64,000 bases of DNA from Gamarada debralockiae. Taxonomy: Eukaryota > Ascomycota > Leotiomycetes > Helotiales > Hyphodiscaceae. The notes below the pieces were generated by a model. The model had not been told where the DNA came from and made no database searches. It worked only from the letters and a program-made list of their open reading frames with translations. The position numbers were made by a program, and so were the translations under genes. The DNA is taken from contig NXFV01000347.1 in NCBI GenBank assembly GCA_002803225.1, forward strand, positions 1 to 64,000. The letters run 5' to 3'. Below are positions 32,089 through 44,873 of the stretch, in pieces; the first letter of the stretch is position 1; every line of letters begins with the position of its first letter.

Positions 32089-33588
32089 ATCTTAGAAAGA
32101 TGAGAAGGCCGATAACCTTAAAGGCAATTTTGCGATTAAGTTCGAACGACTCGTATTTCCCGACCTTCGCGGCCTGTAGCTGAAAGGAATATGTATTTCT
32201 GGAGAATCAATACGTCAGTTATTGGGTCGGCACAGAAACACTCTTCGGTCTTTGAAGTTAGAGAGAATAACGATTGCCAAGCAGTCAAGAGAATTATCTG
32301 CAGCTTTTTGGGATTTGAATAATATGAGGATGGAGGCAGGGGGTTATTGAGATTAGTATTTGGATGATGGGTTCAATGATTATCTACAGAGCTTTCTGAT
32401 GCAGTCCGGTTGAGTGATCGTTAGCTTACAATAAGATATATTCCAAAAGCCAGGCTACTCACAATGTCTTTTGGCTCGTGTTATGCAACTCGGAAGCCGC
32501 TGGAAAAGAGCTGGGGAGAGGGACAGGAGTAATCGAAAAGAACACGAGACTGGCTCCCGCACCAGCGTAGTGGAAATCGAGTTGTGATTCTCGCGTCACT
32601 CAATGCATGCAGAATTGAGTTTATAGAATTTTTGAAGAAAAAAAATTCAGAAGAGGTCGAGGAAAAAAAAGTCGGTTTCGCGCTACTCGAAAGCAGATTC
32701 ACACGAACGAACGTAACCTGCGAAGTTTCCAAGCCAACCCTATTGCCCGTCGTTGATTCTACGACAACGCTCCTTGACGACTCGATGGTAGACTTCGACC
32801 GAGTCACCTTGAAGGGCTGATGTTCAACGAGGAGAGAAAAAAGGGATTCTTTCACGCTGGTACTTGGCTTAAGATTGCTGATTGAGCACTTCCATTGCCT
32901 GTATAGCGGAAACAGTTTCCTGACTTGATTCTAGATTTTATATACCGTTGCCCGACTTCTCACTATACTACTGTCTCTTCATGAAAATAGGCTTGATCAA
33001 ACTCGTTCGTTCATTGGCGTAGCAAAGAATGTCTTTAAAGCAGGAGCAAGACTCTAGTTAGAATGTTAGACATAGAACTATTGGACGAGGACGAGATTTC
33101 GTGAGCACCTTGGGTGTTGTTTATGTTGTTCACCTACAGAGCGGGAGTAAATTCCAGGTACTGCCTCGTCACCTCGTATCTTCACATTATAATAAGATGA
33201 ATATTAAGAGACTACAATAAAATAGTGTCAGTTGCAAGACGTACAACCAAGTCAAGATGAAGAAACGCTAATTTCAACCATAGCAGAACAAATACAGTTC
33301 AAATATAGTCTCCTCGAATCGCTCGATCCAAGCAGAGAATAAAAAGCATTCTCTCAGGAACAGTTCGTTCCAGAGTTTGTCAAGTCAGATAGCTTCGCCA
33401 AAGCGGTTGACAACACTCTCTATAAGGAAGCCATACCGAAATTGCACTGAACGACAGGTTTGGACTCCAGGAGTCAATGGACAGAATCCAAGGACCACTC
33501 CAGCTTTGCAAGAACCCGCCAAGGCAAAGGAATAACAATGCTGCAGCTTGTTCTCTAGTTTCAGCATCCATCGGCGGTGGAAAAACGC
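32089..33588. other. Intergenic region after the F-box gene
   Basis: About 1.5 kb. The first 240 bp hold the cut-off F-box/LRR tail. Beyond that, frames such as 32481-32855 (minus) are low-complexity and unconvincing. No RNA gene or repeat is recognised. Confidence 0.45.
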
Positions 33589-33902
33589 ATGCAACCTGGA
33601 GGACTAGAAGCAGACGTCCCTGTCGCTGTCGCTGGATTTATCGTTATTGCTGCACTGCTCGTCGTTGTTTCATTCCTGATGAAGGGAATCGAGGAAGAAT
33701 ATGAAGTGGATACAGAGTTATGGTACGTGCAGCCGACTTGAACTGTCCTTCAATGAAATGTTCATGTGTTTTACTGAACACCTCCTCTCCGACTCGAGCA
33801 CCTGCTCCTCCACCACCACTTCCACCTTTATTGCTGTGATGAATTTACAGGATCGCAGAATCGCTTGATTTATGTAGACATTCAAAGTGCAAATTCAACT
33901 GA
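33589..33902 (+). CDS. Possible small single-pass membrane protein
   Basis: From ATG 33589 a short protein begins MQPGGLEADVPVAVAGFIVI with a clear transmembrane segment (VAVAGFIVIAALLVVVSFLM) and an acidic tail (GIEEEYEVDTELW). With an intron 33723-33850 (GTACGTGC...TTTACAG) it would be 61 aa, stopping at 33902. Without splicing it is 50 aa, ending ...LWYVQPT at 33741. The compact design (short lumen side, one helix, acidic end) is suggestive of a real small protein, but no family is recognised. Confidence 0.4.
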
Positions 33903-34299
33903 TGGAAAAAGCAAAAAGGATGGGACTGCCTCCAGAGAAGGCTGGAGCAGTGCAGTTGTAATCTTTCCTCGTCCGCACATGCACGGGACGAAATTAGGTT
34001 TAATGAAACTTCTATGCGGCGAAAGGGAATTCGGAATTCGGTCTTGGACTACTAGATTAGTCGAAAAGATACTCTGAGAACATGCACTAACCTATTCAGC
34101 CTCTCACTCGAGTATGAAGCCCGTAACCTACGGGTGCGATTTCAAGACAAGACGCAAAAACTGTATCAGGAACATATATATTCAATCCAGCCATCCTACC
34201 GTACTCCTCCACCCAAGAACACCATGATATCCATAACCTCATAATAATACACTCCATTCACCCTTTCCCCTTCTCCCCCATCTCTCCCACTTCATTCAT
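33903..34299. other. Intergenic region, 3' side of the SNF5-family gene
   Basis: About 400 bp, pyrimidine-rich near 34250-34300. It should include the 3' untranslated region of the minus-strand SNF5-family gene. Nothing else is recognised. Confidence 0.45.
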
Positions 34300-36517
34300 T
34301 CAAAAGTTCCCACTGCCACCGCCACTTCCACTCGCATGTCCATGACTACCACCCCCACTCCTCGAATCGACCCGTTCCCTATGCTGTCGATTCTTCAAAT
34401 GGATCTCAAAGTTACCCACTGTTGTATCGGGGCCAGGGGTGTAGAGCTTGCCAGGACAATCGTGACATCGTATTCGTGGGAGGTACATATATTTTACGCC
34501 TTCGGAGGACTGTCCAGGTTGAGGTGTGGGACAGGGCATTTCGGTTGTTGCGTTGACGGCGGAGTAGCGCATTACGCCTTCGAAGCTGTCGTTAGGATAG
34601 GTTTTCTTGAGTTCGATGAGGCCGTTTGTTAGCCAGGCTGGAGGTGCGGGCTGTGGTTGTTGTTAGCTATTGATTAATGGTGAAGGACGGAAGAGACCGA
34701 GTATAGAAACTTACAGGAATATGTTGAGCTTGCCCGGGAGCAGGAGGCGGTGGAGCATCGACACGACCGATTTGTCCTGTCGGAACCGGAGTCGTTGAAG
34801 GTGCCAGTTGCTGGTTCTGCAGCCCCGGCGTTGAAGGTGGACCCATAGAGCCCGGCGCAGGTGTACCGAGTCCCGATTGTGCTCTGTTGAAAGAAGGTGT
34901 TGATTGTAAATTCGAAGGCCGCACTCCAGCCTTGATATCGCGGATCAGCTTCCTGAACCTTTCCTTGTTCATCTTCAACTTCACGATCTTGGTACTAGGC
35001 TCTTCCACACTCTCCTCACGAGCATCACGACCAAACCTCCTGGCAGATGTTCGTGTCTCATGGTGATGGAGTATGGTTGCTTCTGGTGTTTCTGATCTTC
35101 CAAGATTCGCCATCCTTTGCTGTGCTGTCGCAGCAGCTCCTCGCATGTTTCTCGTTCGAGCAGTGCCAGTCAATTGTGAGAAGTGCGGAGATTCGGGGGC
35201 CGACTCTTCGCTGTCCGATGAATCTGAAAGATCTCCATCACGGGCTGCGCCCAGTCGTTTCCCTCTGCCTCCCGCACCTCCCATGCGCTTGTACATTCGA
35301 CTCTCCTCAATTGTATTCGCAGCTCCTGGCAGCACGGTAGACACAATAAGAGTTCGCACAGTTCGTTGTCTGTCCTTGAGATCCGGTAACGTGGGTCCTC
35401 CTCTTCTGTTTACTGAGCGCTTCTGTCTTCTCTGCTCTCGAGAATATATGACCTCGCTTCGTTCCAAGTCTGCGTCACTCATTTCGTAGAGGTAGGGTGC
35501 GTATTCACGAGCTTGTTGCTGGGGTCGGAATACTGATGGTAATGGCGTTGGCAACATGGACGAAATCAGGTCGGCATCCTCCAGAGGTCGCCCATCAAAT
35601 GGATGGCCCACTACATATAAACTCCTTATAAACAACTGGCTCTGTTCCCGTATGCAATGCGCAATGGCAGTTGTGAACTCGCCGGATAAAGACAACTCCC
35701 TCGACATGCTCTGTGCAAACTCCTCTGGCGAATTCAAAGGATTATTAATCTCCCATTCGAACTTGTCCTCCAAAGTGTGCGGCCCAATGGTGATGTTCAA
35801 CTTGATCAATATTCGCATTTCATCGTTCTTGTACGCTGAATATGGTAACTCGGGATCCAGCGCATCTTCTTCGATGTATACCGGGGGATAGAAATCGTTC
35901 AGCTGTTCGTGTAACTGTTGCTGAATTTGCTCGAGTACTGGATTCGCTGTGGGTAGAGGCAATCCGAAATCCTCGACAAGCTGCGCGGCAAACAAGTCCA
36001 GGGGAACTGTTCTATCGTGCAGATTCCAAGTGAAAGTATCGCGCAACTTGATCTTTTCCCAATCCACATCCAATCGTATGGGTACTAGTTCTTCGTGCTG
36101 ATCCGCCTGGGAGTTCAACTCTTTGCGCTTGATTCGAAGTCTGGGCGTTTTCCTATGCCCTGGCCTTGGTTTTCCGCCTGGATACACCAATCTCGTAGGC
36201 TGAACATCTGTATGTCCGTTGCCATAACCATTGTAGCCCTGACCGTACAAGCGACTAGGTGGGAAGAACTGGCGATAATCTGTCCGGACCTTCTTGTAAT
36301 CCGCCGTCTCGGCCGTCATATGTACGTACTGCTTCTTCCGATTCTCGAAGTCCTGTAGCATTGCTGCCGTATGTACAAGGTCGCGGTTGACATATTGGTC
36401 GAGGAGGATCTTGCTGAAGTCCTCTTTCGTCCGCTGGCGATGTGTTAAGGTAGAGGTAGAAAGGGCTGAGGTTTCGTCGTCATCCGCCGCCGAGGTCTGC
36501 TGAGGGTCTGGTGCCAT
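34300..36517 (-). CDS. SNF5: SNF5/SMARCB1-family chromatin remodelling subunit
   Basis: Minus strand, exons 36517-34715 and 34650-34300, 717 aa. I chose the ATG at 36517 (MAPDPQQTSAADDDE) because the 71 codons upstream, to an in-frame ATG at 36730, look like 5' leader. It is a core subunit of SWI/SNF (or of RSC, as Sfh1; I cannot separate them with certainty). Visible features: KEDFSKILLDQYVNRDLVHT, then SNF5 repeat 1 (VPIRLDVDWEKIKLRDTFTW), repeat 2 (ILIKLNITIGPHTLEDKFEW), FIRSLYVVGHPFDGRPLED, a charged middle, and after the intron a short conserved tail (YLPRIRCHDCPGKLYTPGP, FEIHLKNRQHR) of a kind seen in fungal members. It is divergent from the PA2G4-like gene. Confidence 0.88.
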
Positions 36518-36877
36518 TGCGGACACATTCGCGACCGTGTTACGCCAGGAGTTGTTCACTGAGAGGGTGTCCCTGACGAAAGGAGGTTGTTTGATAATTT
36601 TGGTAGGGAATGCGAGTTGAGGCGCGAATAATCTCCAAGCGCGACAACAAAGGTGCAAAATAGGGAGAGCGACAATCGTCTTTGGTGAATTTGATGACAG
36701 GGATTCTGCGGCGGGTGGATCGAGCTCCATGGCTGAAAACTACGCATTAAGCGACTCAAGGACAGCCCACAATCATGGTCCAAGACTTGAACAACCATTG
36801 TCCGAAACCACAACAGACGCACTCGCTACACTCGAACTTCACGGAATAGCATACTTTCCTTTCAGAATATCGCAGTC
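36518..36877. promoter_or_regulatory. Shared divergent promoter, SNF5-family gene / PA2G4-like gene
   Basis: Only 360 bp separate the two start codons (147 bp if the longer SNF5-family start is used), so the genes must share a compact bidirectional promoter. No TATA box is obvious; the region contains a CCAAT-like CATGGTCCAAG stretch but nothing decisive. Confidence 0.5.
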
Positions 36878-38370
36878 ATGGCCGACAAGAAAGAAAGCGA
36901 AGAGATCGGTAAGTCAACCCCCTCGATTTCACACCCAACTTGGCTCATGGTGGGATGTTTTGACCCCGCTATTGCGGTAGACTCAAGAATACCTCGCAAC
37001 AATGACTTCAAGTACGCTTGCAAAGTATCTGCTAACTTCTCTGACTTTCAGATTACTCTCTCAACAACCCCGATACCCTTACCAAGTACAAGAGTGCCGC
37101 CGCCATCTCTCAGAAGGTTCTAGAGGAGGTCACCAAGCTATGTGCTGCAGGCGAGAAGATCGTAACCATCTGCGAGAGAGGCGACAAGTTGTTGGAAGAA
37201 GAAATCGCGAAGGTTTACAGAGGAAAGAAGGTCGTAAAGGGTGAGTAGCAATGGGAACACGCTTTGTTTATCACGCGACTAACTCTCTTCCAGGCATTGC
37301 GCACCCCACGACCGTTTCTCCCTCCTCTTTTGTCACCCCATACACTCCTCTTACATCTGACGAAGCCGAAGCCGCCGTTACACTCAAAGAAGGCGAGGCG
37401 GTCAAGATCCAGCTGGGCGCACAAATTGATGGGCTTGGGACGATTGTCTGCGACACAATCATAATTCCCTCAGCTGATAACGAAGATGGCCAGATTCACG
37501 GCCGAGATGCAGATCTTCTGTTGGCTACATACTACGCAAATGAGTTGCTTCTACGATTAATGGTCCCCCCTGGACTGCTTGCTACTGGTACGGACGAGGA
37601 GAAGGCAAAGGCAGCCAAGGTTAAACCTCCCACTCAAAGCAAGATTACCAGTCTTCTGGAGAAAGTTGTCAAGAGTTACGATTGCAATTTGGTTGAGCAC
37701 ACCACCAGTTGGTTGTTTGATCACAATGAGATTGAGGGCAAGAAGAAGATCATTCTCGCCCCTGGAGATGGTACCAAGGGAGAAGGTGTTCCTGAGGTCG
37801 GAGATGTTTGGGGTGTTGAGATGGGCGTGAGCTTGGGTTCTGGAAAGATCAAGCAGCTTGAGAACAGACCAACTCTCCACAGGCGTACCGCTCTTACATA
37901 CGCTCTGAAGAGGCCCTCTTCGAAGAAGATCCTGAATGAGGTCGTTAAGAAATTTGGTGTCTTCCCATTTAGCTTGCGACAATTGGAGGATGAGAGAGAT
38001 GCCAAGGTTGGAGTCGTTGAGTGTGTTCGGGGGAATGTCTTCAGACAGTATGAGGTCGTTGGAGATAAGGATGCTGAGCCTGTTGGAAGACTGCTGACCA
38101 CCATTGGTATTTAAAGTCTCCCTTTTCTTCTTGCAATGCTAATATTCTGCAGCTATTACCAAGAATGGCATCCAAAAGCTCGCTGCGCCACCAGCTCCAG
38201 ATCTCTCGAAGTTCAAGACGGACAAGAAGATCACCGATGAGGAAGTTCTCAAGATCTTGGAGCAACCTCTGGCGAAGGAGACTAAGTCCAAGAACAAGAA
38301 GAAGAAGAAGCCAGCCAAGAAGGCAGCGGCAGCTGCGGACGATGACGACGAAGATAGTGATGACGAATAG
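36878..38370 (+). CDS. PA2G4/EBP1-like protein (Cdb4 type, metallopeptidase M24 fold)
   Basis: Exons 36878-36908, 37052-37240, 37294-38106 and 38153-38370, 416 aa; all join in phase. The protein matches the proliferation-associated 2G4 family (S. pombe curved DNA-binding protein Cdb4), a catalytically inactive relative of methionine aminopeptidase linked to ribosome biogenesis and nucleic-acid binding. Visible: DYSLNNPDTLTKYKSAA, CERGDKLLEEEIAKVYRGKK, KGIAHPTTVSPSSFVTPYTP, VKIQLGAQIDGLGTIVCDT (where the M24 metal-ligand Asp pattern is not kept), VVEHTTSW-type block LVEHTTSWLF, FPFSLRQLEDERDAKVGVVE and a lysine-rich then acidic tail (KNKKKKKPAKKA, DDDDEDSDDE). Intron 1 is 143 nt and the others about 46-53 nt. 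Confidence 0.88.
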
Positions 38371-39467
38371 GCACGTGATGATTTGAGGACGAATCACGAG
38401 GTGACCCCTGATTGGCATTTTGCATAGGATGGAAGCCTTCTGGGTACGATTCTTCTCATATCTGATTTCTTGCTGCGGACAACTGCTATGGGGCTTGTCA
38501 AGCAATCTTCTGCTGTAGCCACGTTTGTCTCGGGCACGTTAGTCGAGGCAGAATCGTGGATACGTATCGTCATGTGTTCCTTAGTTCTACCCTTTGGAAA
38601 TTTCGTGGAAGGGGGGATATCGCATGGAATTATTTGAGCATTAGAGAGCTTCTCGAAAAAATAGAGATATGCAGCAACTCGTTTCTTGATATCGGCATCT
38701 CGAGTGAATTTTTGACCTGGTGCCCTTGTGCAGTGGCTGCCTGTGCGTGATGGAGGGGGATAAGAGTTAGCGTAAAACTGTGAAAGAAGAAGGACACCTG
38801 ATGACTCAATTTCTACGCCACTACATAAAGAAGGTAATCGAAACTCGAGAGAACCAAATAACGAAACGCGCCCCGAGTGTTATTCAATCGTGTGCGTGTC
38901 GCAATCTGGGTCACGCCTAAAATACGCAAACCCGCCCCTGTTGTTTCTCCGGCTCTTTCCTTCTTTTGCACCAACACATTCTCGACCGACTCCTTTCCAT
39001 CCTCCCTTCTTCATCTCACATGATCGATATTGACCTTTCGACAATCAACAAATAATACTGGGGGAAGAATAACGACAAGTTTGAATCGTTTCAGAATCGA
39101 AATTCCCTCGATATCTCTTGTAGGGATTTTGTTCTTTCATCAAAGTTTTCCCTCGCATACGCATACGTCTAGCGATTTTCGTCGGTTGTCTCCCTCGCCT
39201 GGCCGCCAGGGGAGTCTAGCTTAAGCGAGACCTCCTAAGCTAAAACTCCTCCATCTCCAAGTCCAATTCGCCTTGTCCCCAAATACCAACGCGTCTCCCA
39301 CCTCGAATAGCGATTGTATCCAGGCGTACATGCAGTTGAACTGCAGAGAAGTAACAAATCACCCCTTCGCATGTTTGGTTCCTGAACTAACAAGTCTTCA
39401 GTCGTGTTGGATTCGCCGTCGCAATTGAAAAAGGGAGGTGGTCGGTCGCAGCGAGGCGGCTTCGAAA
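38371..39467. other. Intergenic / 5' region of RCO1
   Basis: About 1.1 kb. It holds the 3' end of the PA2G4-like gene and the leader of the next gene. The part 38930-39040 is pyrimidine-rich (CTCCTTTCC, CCTCCCTTCTTC), as in many fungal promoters. No ORF or repeat of note. Confidence 0.45.
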
Positions 39468-42400
39468 ATGACAACCCCAACGACTCGACCGACACGCTCT
39501 CGATACAACAGTCCATTTGGACCTGCGCCGAACAATTCTGCGTCGGAAACTCCAAAAACAAATGCAGATAGTGAGAGACCTAAGACTTTGTTGGACAAAT
39601 GGGTTGAGCCTTCTTTGGCACCACCGCGCCCGAGTTTCGCGGAAGCTGGCATCGAGCGACATGGAGTCCTCGTGGGAATGTCTGCGTTAGGTGCACTGCC
39701 GACTGCGAGGGTCATGAAGGCTGCTACTACGGCGATGGATATGGGAGGACGTGGTGCTGCTGGAAAGAAGACAACACCTTCTGCGTCGACCCCTGGCGAG
39801 TCGAATGCAACTGCAACTGCGACTGCGACTGCGACTCCAGAACCTACCCCAATTTCTTCACGGCCGTCATCGAGTCAAGCAAAGGCAGAAGAGTCTACAC
39901 CTGCACCCACACCTACACCTACACCTGCTCCTGTAGCTGTATCTGTACCTCCACCCACGCCTTTACCCGCCCCAGTGTCTATACCAACACCCCCACCTGC
40001 GCCTTTGTCTGTAACAACACCAACGCTGCTTCCAGCACATATACCTCGTCCTGCTCCTCAAACCCCTCAGCAGCAGATGAGCCCACGAAGATATGTCCCG
40101 GCTCCAAGCATCATACAGCAAAAGATGGGCCAAAGTGTATTTGCTCTTGCGCGTCCCGCTCATACCATGCCTCATCCAGTCGCCCCTCCTGCGCCTCCAC
40201 CAACTATGTACCAACATCCTCGATACCAACCAGCTGGTGATTCTATCAATATCGAATTTACAGATAAAGTTGTCGAGGTTGCAGTTCAGGAGGCGGTTGA
40301 TCAAAAGAGATGGCCTACGGCTTGGGCTTTACGGACATTATATGATGACCATCGAAAAAATGAGCGTATGGTACGGCTTATCGACGCTATCTGCACTGAG
40401 AATGCCGATGCGACCCAGGTTCAGGAATTCAAGAATGTCATGAAACACAAGAAGAAGGAGGGCAAGAAAGACCGAACTGGAGAATATTATTTCTGTGGTG
40501 ACGGAAGTGATCCAGCACCTCAAATTCATTCTTCCGCTGTCAACACCCAAGCATCTACCTACAGCACGCCTTCTGGGAGATCAGGCTCGGGCGCAAGAAC
40601 AATGAGTGATGCCCAAGCGAGGCGATCCTCATTCGCCCTTTCATCGATGTCTGCATCGCCTCACAAAGAATATGAGCACGTCAATAAGAAACATAAAGGA
40701 AATAATTTCCCGTCTTCAAATATGGAGATGAATGGAAATGCAAGTGCAGAAAATGGGGCGAAGATCAAGACACCTCAGAAGCAGCCACATGGCCAACAAA
40801 ATGGAACATCAAATTCTATGGGTCGTGGGAGAGGTGACTCGATTTCAAGTTCATCATCATTGTCATCTGTTGATGAACAAGTCTTGGATGGTGGCGAATA
40901 TGCTAATACGGGTGATTCGAGTGTTCCACAAGAATCACAGAAAGACACGGCTGGGCGAGCGAGTGGTCTTGGCGGTGTTGCTGCACCTACCCAGGCGCAC
41001 CATCGTTCCACGCCATACGCCAACGCCAAAAACTCAGCGTCTGCCGAGACCCATGCTCGTCCAGGAGCGCAAAATCAGCCTGGACCAATCACAGCGCCCA
41101 CAACAAAAGGGCCCAAAACATACACCTTTTCCACGGTCACCTCTTCGTCTCCCGCCGCTGCACTTTCCTCTTCCACTAATAACCACGCCAACGCCGCCAA
41201 CACACATCATCGCCCAAATTCCTCCGCAAACAACTCTATGGCACCGGCGGCCCTTCTTCCTTCAGCAACATTATCATCGACGGCTTATCAACCACCTACG
41301 TCTATTGTTTTTAAGACAAAGAAGGATCTGAACAAGGCTTCAGCTCGTGCTTCTTACGACGAGAATGACTCTACAACGGGACGTATGAAGCGCGATGCGA
41401 GAAAGGTGACCGAGAAAAATACATCCACCGCCGAAAGTTTCGAGCGTGGGCGAGAGCGGCATCAAATTTCATTACCTTTGCTTCCAGAGTTCGAGTCTAC
41501 TTCAGATGGTGGAGATTCTGTCGCTGCTGTCACTGAGCCGAAGCGTGGCACGAAAATCCGGCTTCTCAACCATAAGAGATCCACGAGACAAACTGGAGTC
41601 AACTATGATTCAGATAGCCTCAGTTCTCCGACAGCCCTTTCATTTGCACCAGATATCGCACCCGGTTCTCTCTGTGTTTCTCGCGCTGGGACGCCGAATA
41701 CGTTCAATCGACCAACCAGGAAGGCAAAGACAGGCACCGGCCTACGTGTCAAGACATCGTAAGTCATCAATTTTCATTGCGTCACATTATTACTCTATCT
41801 ATTGCAGCAGTCTGTATGCTTTCAGCATCAATTTTCAGCAACTGTATCATGGTGCATCGAGCCTTCCGTTTTGCTGCCTGGAAGGTTCGTGATGCTTGTC
41901 GCACAGTGCGACCGAGGAAACATTCTTCGCCTTCCCAACACTTCGCTTTTCACCACCTCGATCTATCAACAATGCTAACATGTTTACTACCTTTTACAGA
42001 CCAATGAAGAGAAAGGGTGGCGGCACTCTTGCTGGCATTCCTCGAGCAAGCGGTGAACGAAACAGCCCGGTCGGCAACGGTGCTTGTTCGAACATCCAGG
42101 TAAGCCCATTTTCACCGTTGCATGATCCCGTCGATCTATGCATCACTTGTTTTCATCATTTTTACGCCTTTCGCGATGCCTTTTTGATGGATTCGAATTG
42201 TATTGATCGATATTCGATCGGATTCCATGTGCTGGCGAGGGCCTCCGAAACCCAAACGCCCGAGCGGCAATCTCTTTCATTCCGCATTTACCGAACAATC
42301 AAAACAACCCCCACATCCTTATGAATCTCGCCACCCATTTCCAAATTTAAATGCTGACTCATTGATTCAGGATGATAACGATGATTACTGCTCCGCTTGT

Positions 42401-43876
42401 GGAGGTAATGGTGACTTGGTTTGCTGCGATGGCTGCACCAGATCCTTCCACTTCAAATGCGTGGACCCGCCGATAAGCGAAGAAGCACTTCCAGACTCGT
42501 GGTACTGCAATGTCTGCGACAGCAAAGTTAATCCTCCTCTTATTGACGATGAGAGGGGAAGCTTCGGTCTTCTGCTTGCGAGTCTCCACAGAAAGAATCC
42601 AAGTGCTTTCCATCTTCCGAAGGACATTCGAGAGTATTTCGATGGTGTCAAGACAGGAACGGAGGGAGAGTACGAGGAACCTACTCAACCAAAGGCAAAG
42701 TAAGTTTATTTTGCAGATTATTTTATTAATCGCGTCTGACAGTCACACAGGAATCGCGCCGGTTATGATGAAGCTCCAGATTACTTCAGATTAAAAGACA
42801 GCAAGGGCAAGACTATCCTCTGTCACCTTTGTCATGGTGCTGCATCTTCTCCCGATCGTGCAATTATTCCATGCACATACTGCGGTCTCTACTGGCATTT
42901 GGACTGTCTCGATACCCCCATGGCAAAGGAACCTGCGCCTGGAAGACCTTTCAGATGCCCAGCACACGTCGACGACCTACTTGCAGTAATTCCTGGAAAT
43001 CTCGGCCCCGCTCACCGACGACGAAAGATCAAGGGCGCATCAGTAATCAAGCCAGCAATTTCCCGAGGCCTCTTGAACAACGGCGACATTGAGATCGAGA
43101 ATGATCCAACAGACGACGAAGAGCTTGGATTCTACGAACAGAGAGAGTATGGCCACACATACAAGCTCCCTGAGCTGGGCATCAAGTTAGACTTCATCTC
43201 ACAGTACGCCTCACCCTTTCGTGTCGCAAAAACAATCACTAACAAGCAAACAGAGTTCGGCAAAACACGGGCGGAGGGTATGCCCCGGCTCGCCTCTTGT
43301 CGCACAAGCCAGCATCCCCGCGCAAGACAAGCCCAGACTGGAATATACGCAGCGTCCAAGAAAAGCAAGCAGCGCTCAACCTGGCTGCTCTGGGCATGTC
43401 CGCACCCGAATCGGGCGATGTGACTTCGCTGATTGACGCTTTAATTGTATGTTCATTCGCGCATCCCTTTTCCTTTCCTGTTTCAACGCCCTGGGACTAC
43501 ATACGTGTCATGACGTAATTAGTGCGATGCGTTTCAAATCCAGATAAATCGATTCGATTGATTTGAATAAAGAGGGAAACACTAATTTTGGGTTGTCACT
43601 GACTGTCAGCAGGCCCAAGCTCCTCCTGCTGTGGTAGCTATGATTGCGCAAGGCGATGCGGATAAGCTTGCACAAGGCAATGTGAGCGATGACCGTGAGA
43701 GAAACAGTCTCTTGGCATTGAAGACGTTGATTGAGAGTAAACTTGCAGCGATCCGCACACCTCAGCCTGAACAGGAAGCAGAGCAAGTAGCGACACCAGC
43801 GTCGACTGCTGCAGCGGAGAAGGTCAAGGACGAGGTTGTTGCTCCGGTGGATGAGGATGTGGAGATGCTTTTGTGA
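39468..43876 (+). CDS. RCO1: PHD-finger protein Rco1 (Rpd3S histone deacetylase complex)
   Basis: Exons 39468-41758, 42000-42099, 42371-42699, 42751-43203, 43254-43446 and 43613-43876 (the last may start at 43610), about 1209 aa. Rco1 targets Rpd3S to transcribed chromatin with Eaf3 (family knowledge). The N-terminal 760 residues are low complexity, with TATA- and PTPTP-type runs, HPVAPPAPPP, and a short ordered patch near residue 280 (VQEAVDQKRWPTAWALRTLY). After two introns comes a PHD finger (DYCSACGGNGDLVCCDGCTR, SFHFKCVDPP, WYCNVC). A second zinc module follows (ILCHLCHGAASS, IPCTYCGLYWHLDCLD, FRCPAHVDDLLA) with the LGPAHRRRKIKGASVIKPA block typical of fungal Rco1. The tail is acidic and Ala-rich. 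The 241-nt and 271-nt introns flank a 100-nt exon. Confidence 0.85.
39806..39930 (+). repeat. In-frame hexamer repeats within RCO1
   Basis: 39806-39836 is a run of the hexamer GCAACT/GCGACT, coding Ala-Thr repeats. 39899-39930 is a run of CCCACA/CCTACA, coding Pro-Thr repeats. Both are multiples of three, so slippage changes length, not frame. Confidence 0.7.
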
Positions 43877-44873
43877 GTTTGCGACGCAGGAACGAGGCGC
43901 CTATGGCCTTTGTTACGAATCTGGGAGCGTTCTCGGTCCAGACCGGAATTGACTTCAATCTTACTGCATTTGCATCAATCGAGCATCCATCGTCAGCAAA
44001 TGAGCGACCTGGCCCGATCTCGTGGAATCCTTCGCAAAATTGCATCACGTGATTGGCATGGGCTTGGCAGGGGCACCTGATCGAATCACCCGACTCGCTC
44101 GTTATTTCCCGAATGATTGGCTGAGATCAGATGATCGACAGCTCAGCTCAGCTGATGGCTGAGACTCACAGTCACAGCCACACACAAACAATATTTTGCC
44201 TTTCCTTTTTTCGTCTGAAGTTTGAGGGTTTCGCGAATACTGTATCATATGGAGTCGCAGGAGGATCATGGACATCTAACTCGATGGATGAGAGAGATGA
44301 GCGCGTTACTACTGATACTACTTTAAAGTATCGATTTCACATTGAGAATGAGCATAGGTGTTGCTGCTAGATGGGGATGAATTGAAGAATGGAAAGATGG
44401 GGGTTTGTCGAGGATGGGAGAAGGGAGATTGTGTATGGTAGTATTGATTGAGGAGCAACTCAATTGAGAGAATAAAAAATTGAGGCCTGATGAGATTTGC
44501 AGTGAGATATCATTCATTACCTTCCAGGCAGTTGATCGGACTACATTCGTAAGAACTGAAACCCATTGCGTTGTGTCTCACTTGTTACCCTCCTCCAGGA
44601 GATTTCTTCAAACGAGGGTATGCGAATCCCCGATTTTGACTTGGGCCCGTCAATATATGGAGTACCCTTCCACAGTGAATTTCCTTTCTTCCAACTCTTT
44701 AGCTAACTGACCATCCATAATACCGTCGATATAAGACTCTCTAACAAGAATGCAGTAGTTTTCTATCTTTCTCAATAAACAGGGGTTCGCACGGCGAGAA
44801 GGATGCAAAGAAGATCGCGTCGTTAAGCCGCGGGCGGGCACAACCTTATATATCCCTTACCGGATATGATCAT
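43877..44873. other. Intergenic region after RCO1
   Basis: About 1 kb. No recognisable gene; a CTCAGCTCAGCTGATGGCTG reiteration lies near 44142-44161. The region should contain the 3' end of RCO1. Confidence 0.4.

Noticed and set aside
35047..36358. Several plus-strand frames of 60-140 codons opposite the SNF5-family gene
   Set aside because: All lie inside the conserved SNF5-family coding region in antisense.
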